This document shows, piece after piece, positions 1-12,400 of a stretch of DNA of 30,767 nt (position 1 is its first letter; each line of letters opens with the position of its first letter). The notes beneath the pieces were generated by a model, which was not told the DNA's origin, did no database searches, and saw nothing but the letters and a program-made list of their open reading frames with translations. The translations under genes were made by a program, and so were the position numbers. Origin of the DNA: an uncultured bacterium (GTDB lineage: Bacteria; Patescibacteriota; Patescibacteriia; 2-12-FULL-60-25). The stretch lies in the NCBI GenBank assembly GCA_937949995.1, contig CALFEO010000009.1, positions 1 through 30,767 of the forward strand. The letters run 5' to 3'.

Positions 1-9
1 CTCATCTAG

Positions 10-60
10 TAATCAAGTTAATATGAGCGTGAATCAAGTTAATCAAGGTTCAGACAATAA
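10..60 (+). repeat. Dispersed AATCAAGTTAAT/GGTTCAGACAAT repeat, empty-site version
   Basis: This copy reads as two AATCAAGTTAAT-like units around ATATGAGCG, followed by AATCAAGGTTCAGACAATAA. The same family recurs at 21840-22175 and as a fragment at 24311-24337. Here the GAATCAAGTTAATC junction is uninterrupted. The two long copies near 22 kb carry a hairpin element at the same junction, so this copy looks like the pre-insertion form. No gene is visible in 1-437. Confidence 0.75.
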
Positions 61-123
61 AAGTTCAATTCTTTCCTCAACAAACACAAAAACCAAAACT
101 GTGCATAACATGTGTATTTTATG

Positions 124-151
124 TTGATAGAAAAATTAAAATAAATATAGT
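124..151 (+). promoter_or_regulatory. Weak sigma70-like promoter candidate upstream of the giant gene
   Basis: TTGATA (124-129), a 16-nt spacer and TATAGT (146-151) lie in an AT-rich stretch. If used, the leader to the start codon would be about 280 nt and would contain the terminator-like hairpin at 185-210. Other AT-rich hexamers nearby could serve equally well. Confidence 0.25.
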
Positions 152-184
152 TAATAAATTGATGCACGCTAAAAATTGTTACCT

Positions 185-210
185 GCAACTTATTCACAGT
201 TGCTTTTTTT
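185..210 (+). terminator. Terminator-like hairpin upstream of the giant gene
   Basis: GCAACT (185-190) and AGTTGC (198-203) form a perfect 6-bp stem with a 7-nt loop, followed directly by seven T residues. It may end transcription from a gene outside the window. It may instead act as an attenuator in the leader of the giant gene if transcription starts upstream of it. Confidence 0.5.
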
Positions 211-366
211 AATACACAAAAGAAATTCATCTAATTTTAGGCAAATAATGCGATGCTGCCAATACAGGTAATATTTAATTACAAAGAAAAAAGTTAGAAC
301 TAAACAACAAAAACAAAACGGCAAACTAAAACAAAAATTGGATAAAGCCCAAAAAACAAAAAGGGC

Positions 367-403
367 GCATTCTCGCGGAGCGACGGCTCCACGCCAAAAT
401 GAC
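367..403. repeat. Hairpin related to the GTCATTT...GAGAAT repeat family
   Basis: On the minus strand this reads GTCATTT, then an insert with a GGAGC/GCTCC stem, then GAGAAT. That is the same outline as the insert-bearing GTCATTT repeats in the 26-31 kb region. It is degenerate and lies just before the start codon of the giant gene. Confidence 0.35.
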
Positions 404-437
404 AGTTGGCACGGGAATATGACAGTAATCCAAACAC

Positions 438-3400
438 ATGCCGTTAAACAAGACAAATCCTTTAATACAAGTAAAGGAAAACAAAACTAAAGATACAAAT
501 GCCAACATCACGTTGTTCGTGAAGTTTTTTGTTTTCAAGCTCTTTGGAATAGCAACTAAAGTCCGTTTACAACGCATAATTTGCTCCATGATGGTTATGG
601 CGCAAGTTATCGGAACCGTATTTGGCTTTGGAACTGTTAACTTGAGCAATATTTTTTCTGTAAATACCGCCCATGCCGCAACAGGGATCAACAAAACAAT
701 CAATTATCAAGGTAAATTGATGGATGCTTCCGGAAATTTGGTTGCTGACGGCGATTATGACATGATTTTTGTCATCTACGACTCGGCAACAGCCGGCAAT
801 CAGCTTTGGTCGGCTTCCACTACCAACGGTTTACCAACTGGAACCACCTCAACCTTATCCGTAACTGTGAGCGATGGTCTGTTTTCCATACTCTTGGGAG
901 ATGAATCCACGGATCAAGTCGCTTTTCCCGCCAATCTGTTTAACAATGATGAGCTTTATCTTGGAGTTACAATCGGTGCAGACTCTGAAATGACCCCCAG
1001 AAAACGCTTATCAGCGGTTCCATACGCTTTTAATTCTGAAATGTTGCAAGGCCAATACGCTTCAAGTTCGGATTTGGGTGATGATGCAACACTTTTTGCT
1101 CTAAACCAAGCATCTTCCTCGGCCCCCTATACCACTCGCACCGCTCTTTACATCGAATCACAAGGTTTATCCAATTCACTGGACTTTCTCATACGTGCCA
1201 ACAACGGCACGGACGACGTTTTCAGCATCTCTCGTCAAGGCAACGTCACCACGACCGGCAACCTGCAAGTGGATGGAGCAACAGATCTAAACGGTAGTCT
1301 CGCCGTCGCCGCAACCTCATCTCTCTTTGATTTGTCTCTCTCCGGCCGAGTCAACTCCAATCTCTTGCCTTACATTACTGATACTTACTCTTTGGGCAAC
1401 TCCACTTACAGATGGTTGGGCATCACAGCTCAAAACGTGAACACGGTTAACGTCTCATCTACCAATATTGATGCCTTGGGGTATGTGTCGACCACGAATT
1501 TATATGTTGACGGAGTCCAGATAACCGGAGACATCCCGAATCTGGATCAAGTCACGGATGAAGGCAATATCACCACAAATGCCATCGGTGTGGGCGGTGT
1601 ATCTTCCACGGGCAATATCTTGCCTACGCAAACTCTGACCTATGATTTGGGTTCATCGGCGCGCAGATGGAAAGACATTTGGGTTTCATCCACTTATATC
1701 GGCGACAACACTTGGAACTTAAGACAGGATGCAAATGATTACTTTAATATTGCCGACGTGGGCGGATTCCGAAGATTGACTATTAATACGAGCGGAAATG
1801 TAGGTATTAATAGCAGTGCGCCATCAGCTATCTTGGAAATTAATGATCAAGGTTTAGCTACGGCGGATGAATTGGCTATTATTGAGAGTTCGGCAAATTC
1901 GGCGGCTAATATTAAATTTACCAACACGGCTAGATCTTGGTCTATGGGCGCTGATTCTTCACCCGATGTATTTTATATCGATACCTTCGGAGGAACGCAA
2001 AATATATTCAATATAAACCCAAGTGGTCAGGTCGGCCTTGGCACATATTCTATTAATCAAAGGTTACAGGTTGGTGATTCAGGATCAAATATAAACGAGG
2101 GCATCCGCGTTACTTCAAATCGCGACGCATTTATCGAAATCATTGCCGATGTCGATAATGTCAACGAAGATGATAATCCTTACATCTTTTTCAGTCAGGA
2201 TGCCGGTGTTAATGTTCGATCAACAATCGGTTTCACCGGCAATGCCAATGTTGACAGCAGAGGCGATGCTTACAGTAATGCGTTGGATAATGCTTTTTTG
2301 ATCGGTAACAGTTTTAATGGCCCAACGCAGTTCGGTTCCAATGGAACTGTCCGCATTACCATACTCGGCGATGGCAATGTCGGCATAGGCACCAACGCTC
2401 CGGGCGAATCATTGGATATTGCGGGTAATTTCCGCCATACCGGTAACATGATCAGCTATGGAGGTACTTACGCGCATGAATGGATGCAATTCAATCAAGA
2501 TGTAAACGGCAATTCATTGATTCTTGGCTCGGGCGCCTTAACTGTTTTGGGCGCCGGTGAATCCATGGACCAGGCTAAGGCCAATTTAACCGCCAGTCAA
2601 GAAAGCCTTTATCTGACTTCAGATGGAGATATCCAGTTTGTAACCGGTCTTCAAAGCGGTTGGGCGAGCAGAGTGGATGCTATGACCATTTTAACAGCTG
2701 GTAACGTAGGTATTGGCACAACTAATCCCGCTAGCTTTAAGTTACAGGTGGCTGGAAACGTAGGCCCGAATTTAAATAACATTTACAATCTCGGTTCCCC
2801 AACTCTTTCGTGGAACGGTCTTTATGTTTCCGGTACGACAGCTTTTAATACCGTTGCCTATACTTGGCCTTCATCACAGGGCGGAGCCAATACTTTTCTT
2901 AGAAATGACGGCTCCGGTAATTTGACTTGGCAAGCGGGCGGCGGAGGTATTTCCGGTACGGGTACGGATAACCACATTGTACGTTGGGATGGAACAGGCA
3001 ATGTTCAAGATTCAGCCATTGTGATTACAGACGCGGGGCATGTTTTGCCCACCTCGACTTTGGCTTATGATCTGGGTTCGTCCAGTTATCGCTGGCGTGA
3101 TATTTGGGCTTCATCAACCCGCATTGGCACATCAACCTGGGATATTTGGCAATCCAATCGCGGATTTACATTGAGCAATAACAATCTGGCCAATCCATTG
3201 CTCACCCTAAGCAACGGCGGCAACCTTGCCTTGGGTGATGATCATAAGCTTGATCACTTTAACAACAGCTCCATTGAAACCTACTGGACAACGTCAACAC
3301 CGGCCGGAACCATAACCGAAAGCGGGGAAGAATTAACCATGACATGTTCCGGCACCTGCGATTGGTGGTCCGGCGCGTTGGAACAAGCGCCGATCATCTA

Positions 3401-6400
3401 TCAAGATTTGGCTTACAGCGGAGATTTCACTGTGGTAACCAAGATTAATTCTTTTACCCCCAGCAACGGCAACACCAACGCCGGTATTACAATCTATTTG
3501 GACAGGAATAATGCATATAACTGGGTCCGTGATGGTGACAATTTGATCTATGGCTGGAGTGTGATCGCAGATTCCGGATCAGATTTGGGTATATCTACGG
3601 CCAGTTCTGATATGCCGGTCTGGTTAAGAGTGCGTCGTGTAAATACCACCTTGTATTTTGATTATTCAACCGATGGCGTCACATTTACCAATGTTGGATC
3701 AACAGTCCAGTCAATTACTCCCACCAAAGTCGGTTTGCTGAATAAAACTTGGGCCGACGCAACGCTCACGACAACATTTGAATATTTTGACGTATCATAT
3801 CCCAATCAGGTCGTAAATTCTTCCAGCGCTTTTGAATTCAACGGCGCCATGACCTGGAACGGTTTTACGGGCCCCGGCCTTTCCGGCGCCAATAAAGGAA
3901 TCATCTTCTACGACGCCGCCGCCAACAAATTCCGCGCCTCGGAAAACGGCGGCGCTTATGTGGATTTACTTTCCGGAGCGGTTGATCTTCAAGAGGCTAC
4001 TGATAATGGCAATATCACAACAAATTGGATTCAATTTGCCGGCGGCACCAGTACCGGGAGTCTTTTTGTAAAAAATACCTTAGGAATTAATACAAGCACA
4101 TCTGATTATTTATTTGCTGTTCAAGAAAGCTTTGTTGATACTACAGATGTTACCGGTTCAGGAACGGCTACTGCATTATCTACAAGTAATGGCATGCCTG
4201 CCGATAGGGCGTTTGATAATTTAACAACTGATTGGCAAGGTTGGTTTTCTGATAACTATTTACCCCAGTGGTTAAAATATGATTTCGGCGCTGGAAATGA
4301 AAAAGTAATATCTGGTTACAGCCTGCTTTACAATGACCCTTGGGATTCTTATCATCCTCGCGATTGGCAATTCCAAGGCAGTAATAATGATTCAGATTGG
4401 GTCACACTGGATTCAAGATCAGCATATACATGGACAGCCGGTCAGAAGAGAACATTTGATTTTCATAATCTTACTGCTTATAGATACTACAGGATATATA
4501 TTACGGCCGATAATAATGGCAGCTATAACTATGTGAGTATCAATGAAGTGGAAATGTTTGAGGCTGAACCGGGCAGTAATTATTTTACTGTAGATTACTC
4601 CGGCAACCTCGTTTCAACCGCATCAACAACACTGAATAATCTCACTCTAACCGGCAGTATCAACTCCAATCTATTGCCCTACATTACGGATACTTACTCC
4701 ATGGGAAGTTACGATACAAGATGGCGTTCCATATACGGCAATATCACCGCTACAGGTTTTGAAAATTCGTATAGTGTAACCACTACGGTTTTATCTGTCG
4801 CCGGACGTGATTTGGACAGAGTGGGTAACTATGTCTTCATAGCCGGGGAAACCAGTTTCTTGGTTTACGATGTCTCGGATAAAACCAATCCTACTCTTGT
4901 CGGATCTGTGGGTTTGGTAAATGGACGTGATGTTCAGGTGATCGGCGATTATGCCTATGTTTTGGATGGCAATGGCGCCAGCGGTGGATTTAAAGTAATC
5001 AATATCAGCGATCCAGCGTCTCCATTTGTTGCCGGCAGTATTAACAATATTTGCCAAGCCGATGCCACATATGGATGTAGAGAATTGGTCGTAAAAGACC
5101 AAGTGGCTTATGCGGTGCTTAGAGATAATGGACTGATAGCTATAGATATCAGCAATCCCTCTTCTCCCGTGGAATTGGATAGATTTGATACCGGCGCAAT
5201 GCTTATGCTGGGTTTGGATGTTTCGGGCAATTACGCATATACGGCTAATGGTAATTCCGGCCCCGCGTTGGAAATATATAATATTTCCGATCCTACCGAT
5301 ATACAGTACGTTACTGGGATAAGCACCAATTTAACCAATGCTTTCGATGTGGTCGTCAAAGACGGTTACGCTTATGTTTCTGATGCAGGCACCTATGTGG
5401 AAGTATTTGATGTGAGGAATCCAAGTTCACCAACTCATGTTACTACAATAACCGACGCCGCTAACATCGGTGATCGCAAAATGCAAATTGTGGGCAACCT
5501 GTTTTTTGGCAACGGCGGGTACATATATGATATTTCCAGCTCAACAAATCCCGTATTATTATCCAGCGCTTCATTTTCCGGTACTTACTTTGATGCTGAT
5601 GGCGGATATATTTATGGCACCAACGGAGAAACTACAGCTACGAGTTTTTATATAACCAGGCTCCCGGGAATAGAGGCTTTATGGATGGATGCCTCAAACA
5701 TGGATGTTTATAATTTATTTACCGTCAACGGTAAAACAATATTGGGCAGTACAACAAGCTCAAAAACTATTTTAAATGGATATATAGGTTCAGATATAAT
5801 TCCTTATCAAAACAACTATTATTCACTCGGTTCATCATCATATAAATGGTTGGGCTTGAACGCATCAAATGTAACAACCGACAACCTTGTCGCTGAAAAT
5901 GCAACAACTACAAATCTGGCCGCCGATTACGTTACAACTTCAGAGCTTTGGGTGGGCGGAACTCAAATAACAGGCGCGTTCCCTACCCTGCAACAGGTAA
6001 CCGACTCCGGCAATACAACCAATGACTCTATAGAAATATCGGCAATCGCACCCGTTCCCGCCGGTAAAATTCAAGATAATACTTATCTAGATGGTGCATA
6101 TGATATCAGAATAGTCGGCGATATTGCTTATACGATTTCGTATGATTCGGATTATTTTGTCAGCTGGGATGTTTCAGATCCGGAAAACCCCGTGCGTTTG
6201 GGTAGCTATGCCAATGCTTCTTATACGGATGGAGCCTATAATTTTGAAATTAAAGGTAATTACGCTTATGTTGCTTCGGTATTGGACAATCGTTTAACGG
6301 TATTAAATATTTCCGATCCCGCCAATATTACTTTAGCCGGATTTTTAGCTTCCAATAATGGAGCCGGAATCTATTTGGATGGAGCTTATGCCGTAAAAAT

Positions 6401-9400
6401 TAAAGATGATTACGCTTATGTTGTTTCTCAGGAAGATGATGCTTTGGAGATAATCGATATTTCCAATCCAACGGCTCCTGCTCATGTAGCTTCGGTATTG
6501 CATAACGGTACTACCATTTTCATGGATCAACCGCAGGCTCTGGCTATTTCCGGTAACTATGTATATGTCACGGGCCGGACTTCGGATTCAGTCCAAGTGT
6601 TTGATATCAGCAACCCGGCCAGTCCCGTAGCCAAAGGCAGTTTGCGTGATACAACCTGCGTCGGCGGTGCGTCAGCCTGCGGTTTAATCGGTCCCGGAGG
6701 TATTGAGGTGGTTGGTAATTATGCGTATATCGCCGGTTATGATGACAATGCATTTACGGTGGTTGATATTTCTTCATCAACCAATCCTGTAAATGTCGGT
6801 TATTTGGCTGATAATGCTAGTACCGAATTGAATGGTGCTTGGGATGTTCAAATATACGAAAACTATGCCCTTGTTGCCGGCTTTGGCGACAGTGGATTTG
6901 AAATGATTGATATTTCCAGCTCAACCAATCCGCTTCATTTTGCGGCCGTGGCCGACACAGCTGACACTTATCTAAGCAATGCCAGTGCTGTAGCTGTCAG
7001 AGGAGATTATATATACGTAACATCACGAAACGAAAATGGACTTCAAGTATTGCGATTAAACAGCCGTATAGATTCCTTTGTTGGCGAAATCGACTCTTTG
7101 TCTTCCAAACAGATTTACACCACTAATTTATTCGCTTCCAACGACATAGTCGCAAAAAATGATTTTTTAGTCCGAAAGAATGCCATGATCAACGGTAAAT
7201 TAACGTTAGGCTCAACTGCTACAATGCGTGATATTTTGCCGGCTTCCAACAATCTATATGACTTAGGTTCAAGTTCACTTTATTGGAATGATATCTTTGT
7301 TAATAATGTTAATACATCCAACTTGACCCTTGCACCATCAACGCCCACCGAATATTACAGTGTTGATTTAAATGCAAATTTGGGCGTGCAGGCCATAGAA
7401 GTTATCGGCAACATCGTCTATTTGGCCACCGATGACTCTAATGGCACCTTGGGTAAAACCGGAGATGATTTTCAAATATTGGATATTACTAATCCTGATC
7501 GTCCGGTATATTTGGGCGGTCTTGATTTGGGATCCAATACGTATTTTGCGATTCATGATATAGAAATTGTCGGTAACATAGCTTACATCGCCGGTAGAGA
7601 CATGGTTACTTCGTTAAATTACGAATTATTGGCGGTTGATATTACCGATCCATACAATCCTCAAGTTATCACAGGTGTAAATTTATTCAACGCCGCCACT
7701 CATCCTGCGTATACGGTTAAAGCCTCCAATAATTATTTGTACATCGGCGGTTATTATCTAGCGTCCGGCAATTACGAATTACTGACTTTTGATATTTCAG
7801 ACCCATCCGTATTGGAATTACTCGGAGGCAAAGCTTTGACCTACGGCATTTACACCATGGATTTGATAGGTGATGATTACCTGGTAATAGGCACGGCAAC
7901 GGGTGAATCGGGCGATGAAATTACCTTGTATGACCTTTCAAATCCGGTTTCTCCCACCCGCACCGGTGGCATCAGTCTTGGAGATTCCGCTGTTTCCGGC
8001 CTTCAGGTTAGGGGTTCCACTGTTTATGCGGCTACTTTCAATCAAGTTAGCTACGGCAGTCGCGATTTCTTCATTCTTGATGCGTCATCTTCAACCAATG
8101 TGACTGTCACCGGCAGTTTGGAGGTGGCTTCAGCGGCTTTACAGAGTATTGTTTTGGCCGAGGATTATGCTTATGTTTTGCAGGATGGAGCGGCCGGAAA
8201 TGAAATTTTGATCATCAATATCGCCAGTTCCACCAATCCAACTTATGTTTCCGGTTATAACATCGGCGATCCGTCCACGGCCAATGATCTGGCTTTATCC
8301 GGCCGAACCTTATTGGTCGGAGTTGCCAATGTAACAGGCTCAAACAAGGATTTATATTTGCTTAACATCGGCGGATTAAATACTTTCGCGGCCGATATCG
8401 GCAGTTTATGGGCCGGTAAATTAAACGTTGCCAAAGACGCGGTTGTTGGCAGTGATTTGTACGTAAAAAATGATATTTTTACAGGCAATGTTTTTGCACA
8501 GTACTTAAAATCTCATAATATTTTCGGCGAAGAAATAATCGGACGCAGTATAGCCACCGAACATCCTTCAAACGAAGTTTTAACAGCCTACGGCCCACTG
8601 GCCTTGGGCGGCACGGGCTATGATGTGGCCATTCAGGGCAGGTATGCTTATGTGAATCGGGCCAGCACGTATTTGCAAATTTATGATTTAACAAATTTTG
8701 AGTCCCCGGTTTTACTGAAGCAGGTGGCCTATTCGGTTGCCGGAGCCACGCATTTGGAAGTTCAGGGAGATTATGTGTATTCAGTGGGAGGCGGACGTTT
8801 GTATGTCATGGATGTTTCAGACCCGGGAAATGCCACGGAAGTATTTACCGGTGCTGTCTTTTCCAATACCACAAATGACTTAAAAATACGCGGCCATTAT
8901 CTGTACGCAGCTGAGGCCGCAGGCACGGGCGGTATCAATATTTTTGATATCACCAATCCGGCCAGCCCCACTTTGGTTAAAAAATTAACTTTAAGCACAA
9001 CTTCCAATTGGTCGCATATATATGTTGATGGCACTTATGCCTATATGGTTGCTAACGACAGCAGTCGTTTTGCCATCGTAGATATAACCGACCCGTTTAA
9101 TCCGGTGGAAAAATATAATGCCACCACAAATATTAGCGGTCCCAATGAAATTGTCGTTAAGGGTCGTTATGCCTATATCGGCAACAACACTAGTTTAAGA
9201 ATTTTTGATATCTCCAGTTCCACCAATCCGTTTTTAGCCAAAACAATTTCCAATCCCACATATTCACCGGCCGGGTTAAGAGTGGAGGGCGATTATGTAT
9301 ACACGGTTCAAAGCTCTGGTCGTTATAGTATCTTTAATGTTAAGGATGTGGCTAATGCCTATTTGGTATCGCAACAGCAAATACCTTCGGTCAGTGACTC

Positions 9401-12400
9401 ATTGGTGGCAATTGATATTTCCGGGCGCTACGCCGTGATTGTGGGCGGTAGTAATTTACGCACCTTGGATCTGAAGGGTGCAGACTTTACTTCGCTGACC
9501 GCTCATTCGGCTGAAACCGGTTCTCTAAACGTTTTGACTGATGCCATCATCAACAATCAACTGACAGTCAGAGGCGGTATCAGCTCCGGAGCCGGCGGTA
9601 TTTATTCCAACGGACCTTTAACCGCCTACGCCACCTCGGCCTTTATGGGCAAAGTCGGCATCGGCACCATTACCCCCAACAACTTCAGTCTGCAGGTCGC
9701 CGGACATGTCGGGCCAAATGCTAATAATACATATGATTTGGGCTCATCAACTTACAAATGGCGCAATGTTTATACCAATGATTTAACCACCGGTGATTTG
9801 AATATCAGTCCGCGCACTCCAACTTATGTTTCAGGTATTAATATGGGCTGGATAAATGCGGTTGATGTATCTGGTAAGTACGCCTATGTCGGTCATAATG
9901 CTGATGGAACGTATGAGTTTTCCATTATTGACGTTTCAGATGCCAAAAGTCCCAAGAAGTTGGGTCAACTGGATATTGGTGGCAACGATGTGGTTTATGA
10001 CGTAGAAGCCGTTGGTCAATATGCATATATAGCTCAAACTTCTGATGACACCGGCAGTAAAGAAATACAATTGATAGATGTCTCCAATCCCAACGCTCCG
10101 TTCAAAGTAAGCGGTGTGGATACACCCGCTTCTGAATGTTACGACGTGCTGGTATCGGGCAATTACGTTTATGCTGCTTGCAATAATGTAACTGATTCCG
10201 TGGCTGATTTGTATATCATTGACTATACCAATAAAAACAGCCCGTTGATTGCCACCAGCACCAATTTTACAGCCGGCGCGGCTCATGCCTTGGAAAAGAA
10301 GGGCGATTATTTGATCATAGGTACGCAAAACGCCACCAATTATATGGCCGGCGCTGATATCTTGATTTTTAATGTGGCCAATCCCTACTTGGCAACATTT
10401 GTCGGGGGTTATGATACGGGATCCAATAATGTTGAAAGTTTGACGCTTCAAGGCAATTTGTTGTTTGCCGGCAGTCAAAATGCCGTGAGTGGATATGAAT
10501 TCATGATTTTTGACGTATCCAACCCGGCCAGTATTGTTTATAAAGGTGGAGTTGATTTGTATAATTCTTACAATGTGGTCGGCATACAAGCGGGAGGAGA
10601 ATATGTGTATGCTTTACAACAAAACGGCGTAGGTGGCGGAACTGACCTGCACATCATCAATATTACCAGCACCACTGCTCCGACAATCATAAATAGCAGT
10701 GACTTGGGAGCCAGCACCATGTATGACATGAAATTGGACGGCACTAAATTATATGTTGGAGTCAGGGATTCAATCTATTCAAGTCAAGATTTTCTAATCA
10801 TGGATGTTTCGGGAGTTACCACTCCGTCAGCCGATATCGGAAGTCTTTTTGCCGTGAACATGAATGTTGCGGAAGATGCCACTTTTAATAAAAACGTCTA
10901 CATCAACAGCGGTTTAACGGTCGGCGATTTCGGCATCAATACATTCGGTCCGCTGTCAGTGGCTACTAGCTCCAAATTCTTGGATATAATGCAAACCTCC
11001 AATATCAGACCTCTGGCCAACAATACTTATGATTTGGGCACCAGCGCTTTAAGATTTAAAGATTCATATTTTTCCGGCACTGTAGAAACGAAGCCAACCA
11101 CTGGCGTGAGATTGGGAGGCTATAACGTCGGCACCACGTATCCGGTCTACGCAACTTTCATTAAGGATAATTATTTGTACGTAGGAACCAGAAATGAAAC
11201 TATTACAGGCAGAAATGAAGATTTTCAAATTTATGATATTTCCGATCCTAATAATCCCAGATATTTATCGGGTGTAGATATAAATATATTTAACGCTATA
11301 GCGAATTTTGAAATAAAAGTAGTAGGTACATATGCTTATCTGATTAAATCAAATGACAGCAATGTTCCAACTCTATACGTTTACGATGTTGCAGACCCTT
11401 ATAATATTGTCCTGCAAGATTCGGTTGGATTTTCATCGTCAAATAACGGAGTGCATAATATGGCGATATTCAATGGTTATGTATTTGCGGCCGGACATGA
11501 TTCAGGTACGACTTTAAGACTTTACACGGTGGACGTAAATGATCCTGCGAATATTTCGATTGTCGATACCTTGTCGTTGACCGGTGGATACCATGATGCG
11601 GCGCTCAATGTTCATGACGGCAAGCTTTACATGGGAACTTCAAATTTAACTACATATGGCGGTTATGATTTTGTGTCATTCAGCTTGGACAATCCGGCAA
11701 AGCCGCAATATATTGGCGGCGGCAATATTTCGACGGATCGTATATTGGATATGTATTTTACAGGGGATCGTGCCTATGTGGGTACAAATGAAAATAAAGT
11801 ATATATTGTTAATATTTCCAGTTCAACGGCACCAGCCATTCTAAGTACAATTAATGTGGGTACTCAGCCTATTCGAGATGTTTTGATTATGGATAAATAT
11901 TTGGTTGCCGGTACACTGAACAGCGGAACCGGCAACGCGAACGAGGTATTGGTCTATGATGTTTCCAGCTCAACCAATGTAGGCGCACCTGATATGGAAA
12001 TCAATGTGGGAGGTTCTACGGTTTACGAAATGGCGTTATATGGCAAGAATTTGGTTATCGGCACGTTGAACGCCACCGTCAACAACGAAGACATCCAAAT
12101 ATATGATTTGGACGGCATTAAAGCCCAGGCAGCTGATATCGGTTCTATCCGCACCAACCTTTTGCGCGTCACCGAAGATTTGTTTGTGGGCAATAATACA
12201 TACGTATCAGGGGGCCTATTCTCGGATATGGGCGGCCTGCATACAAACGGAGCATTGACGGTTAAATCAACTTCAACTTTCTCCAATTTACAAACCACGG
12301 GACGTGTCAACTCTAATTGGCTTCCCTACCTCGACAACACCTACGACTTGGGCAACTCCACTTATCGCTGGCGCAATTTACAGGCAGTGAATGCCACTTT

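Noticed and set aside
9936..10589. 217-codon open frame on the minus strand
   Set aside because: It lies wholly inside the giant gene, whose propeller repeats are clearly coding on the other strand. The product has no recognisable feature and no neighbours on its strand.
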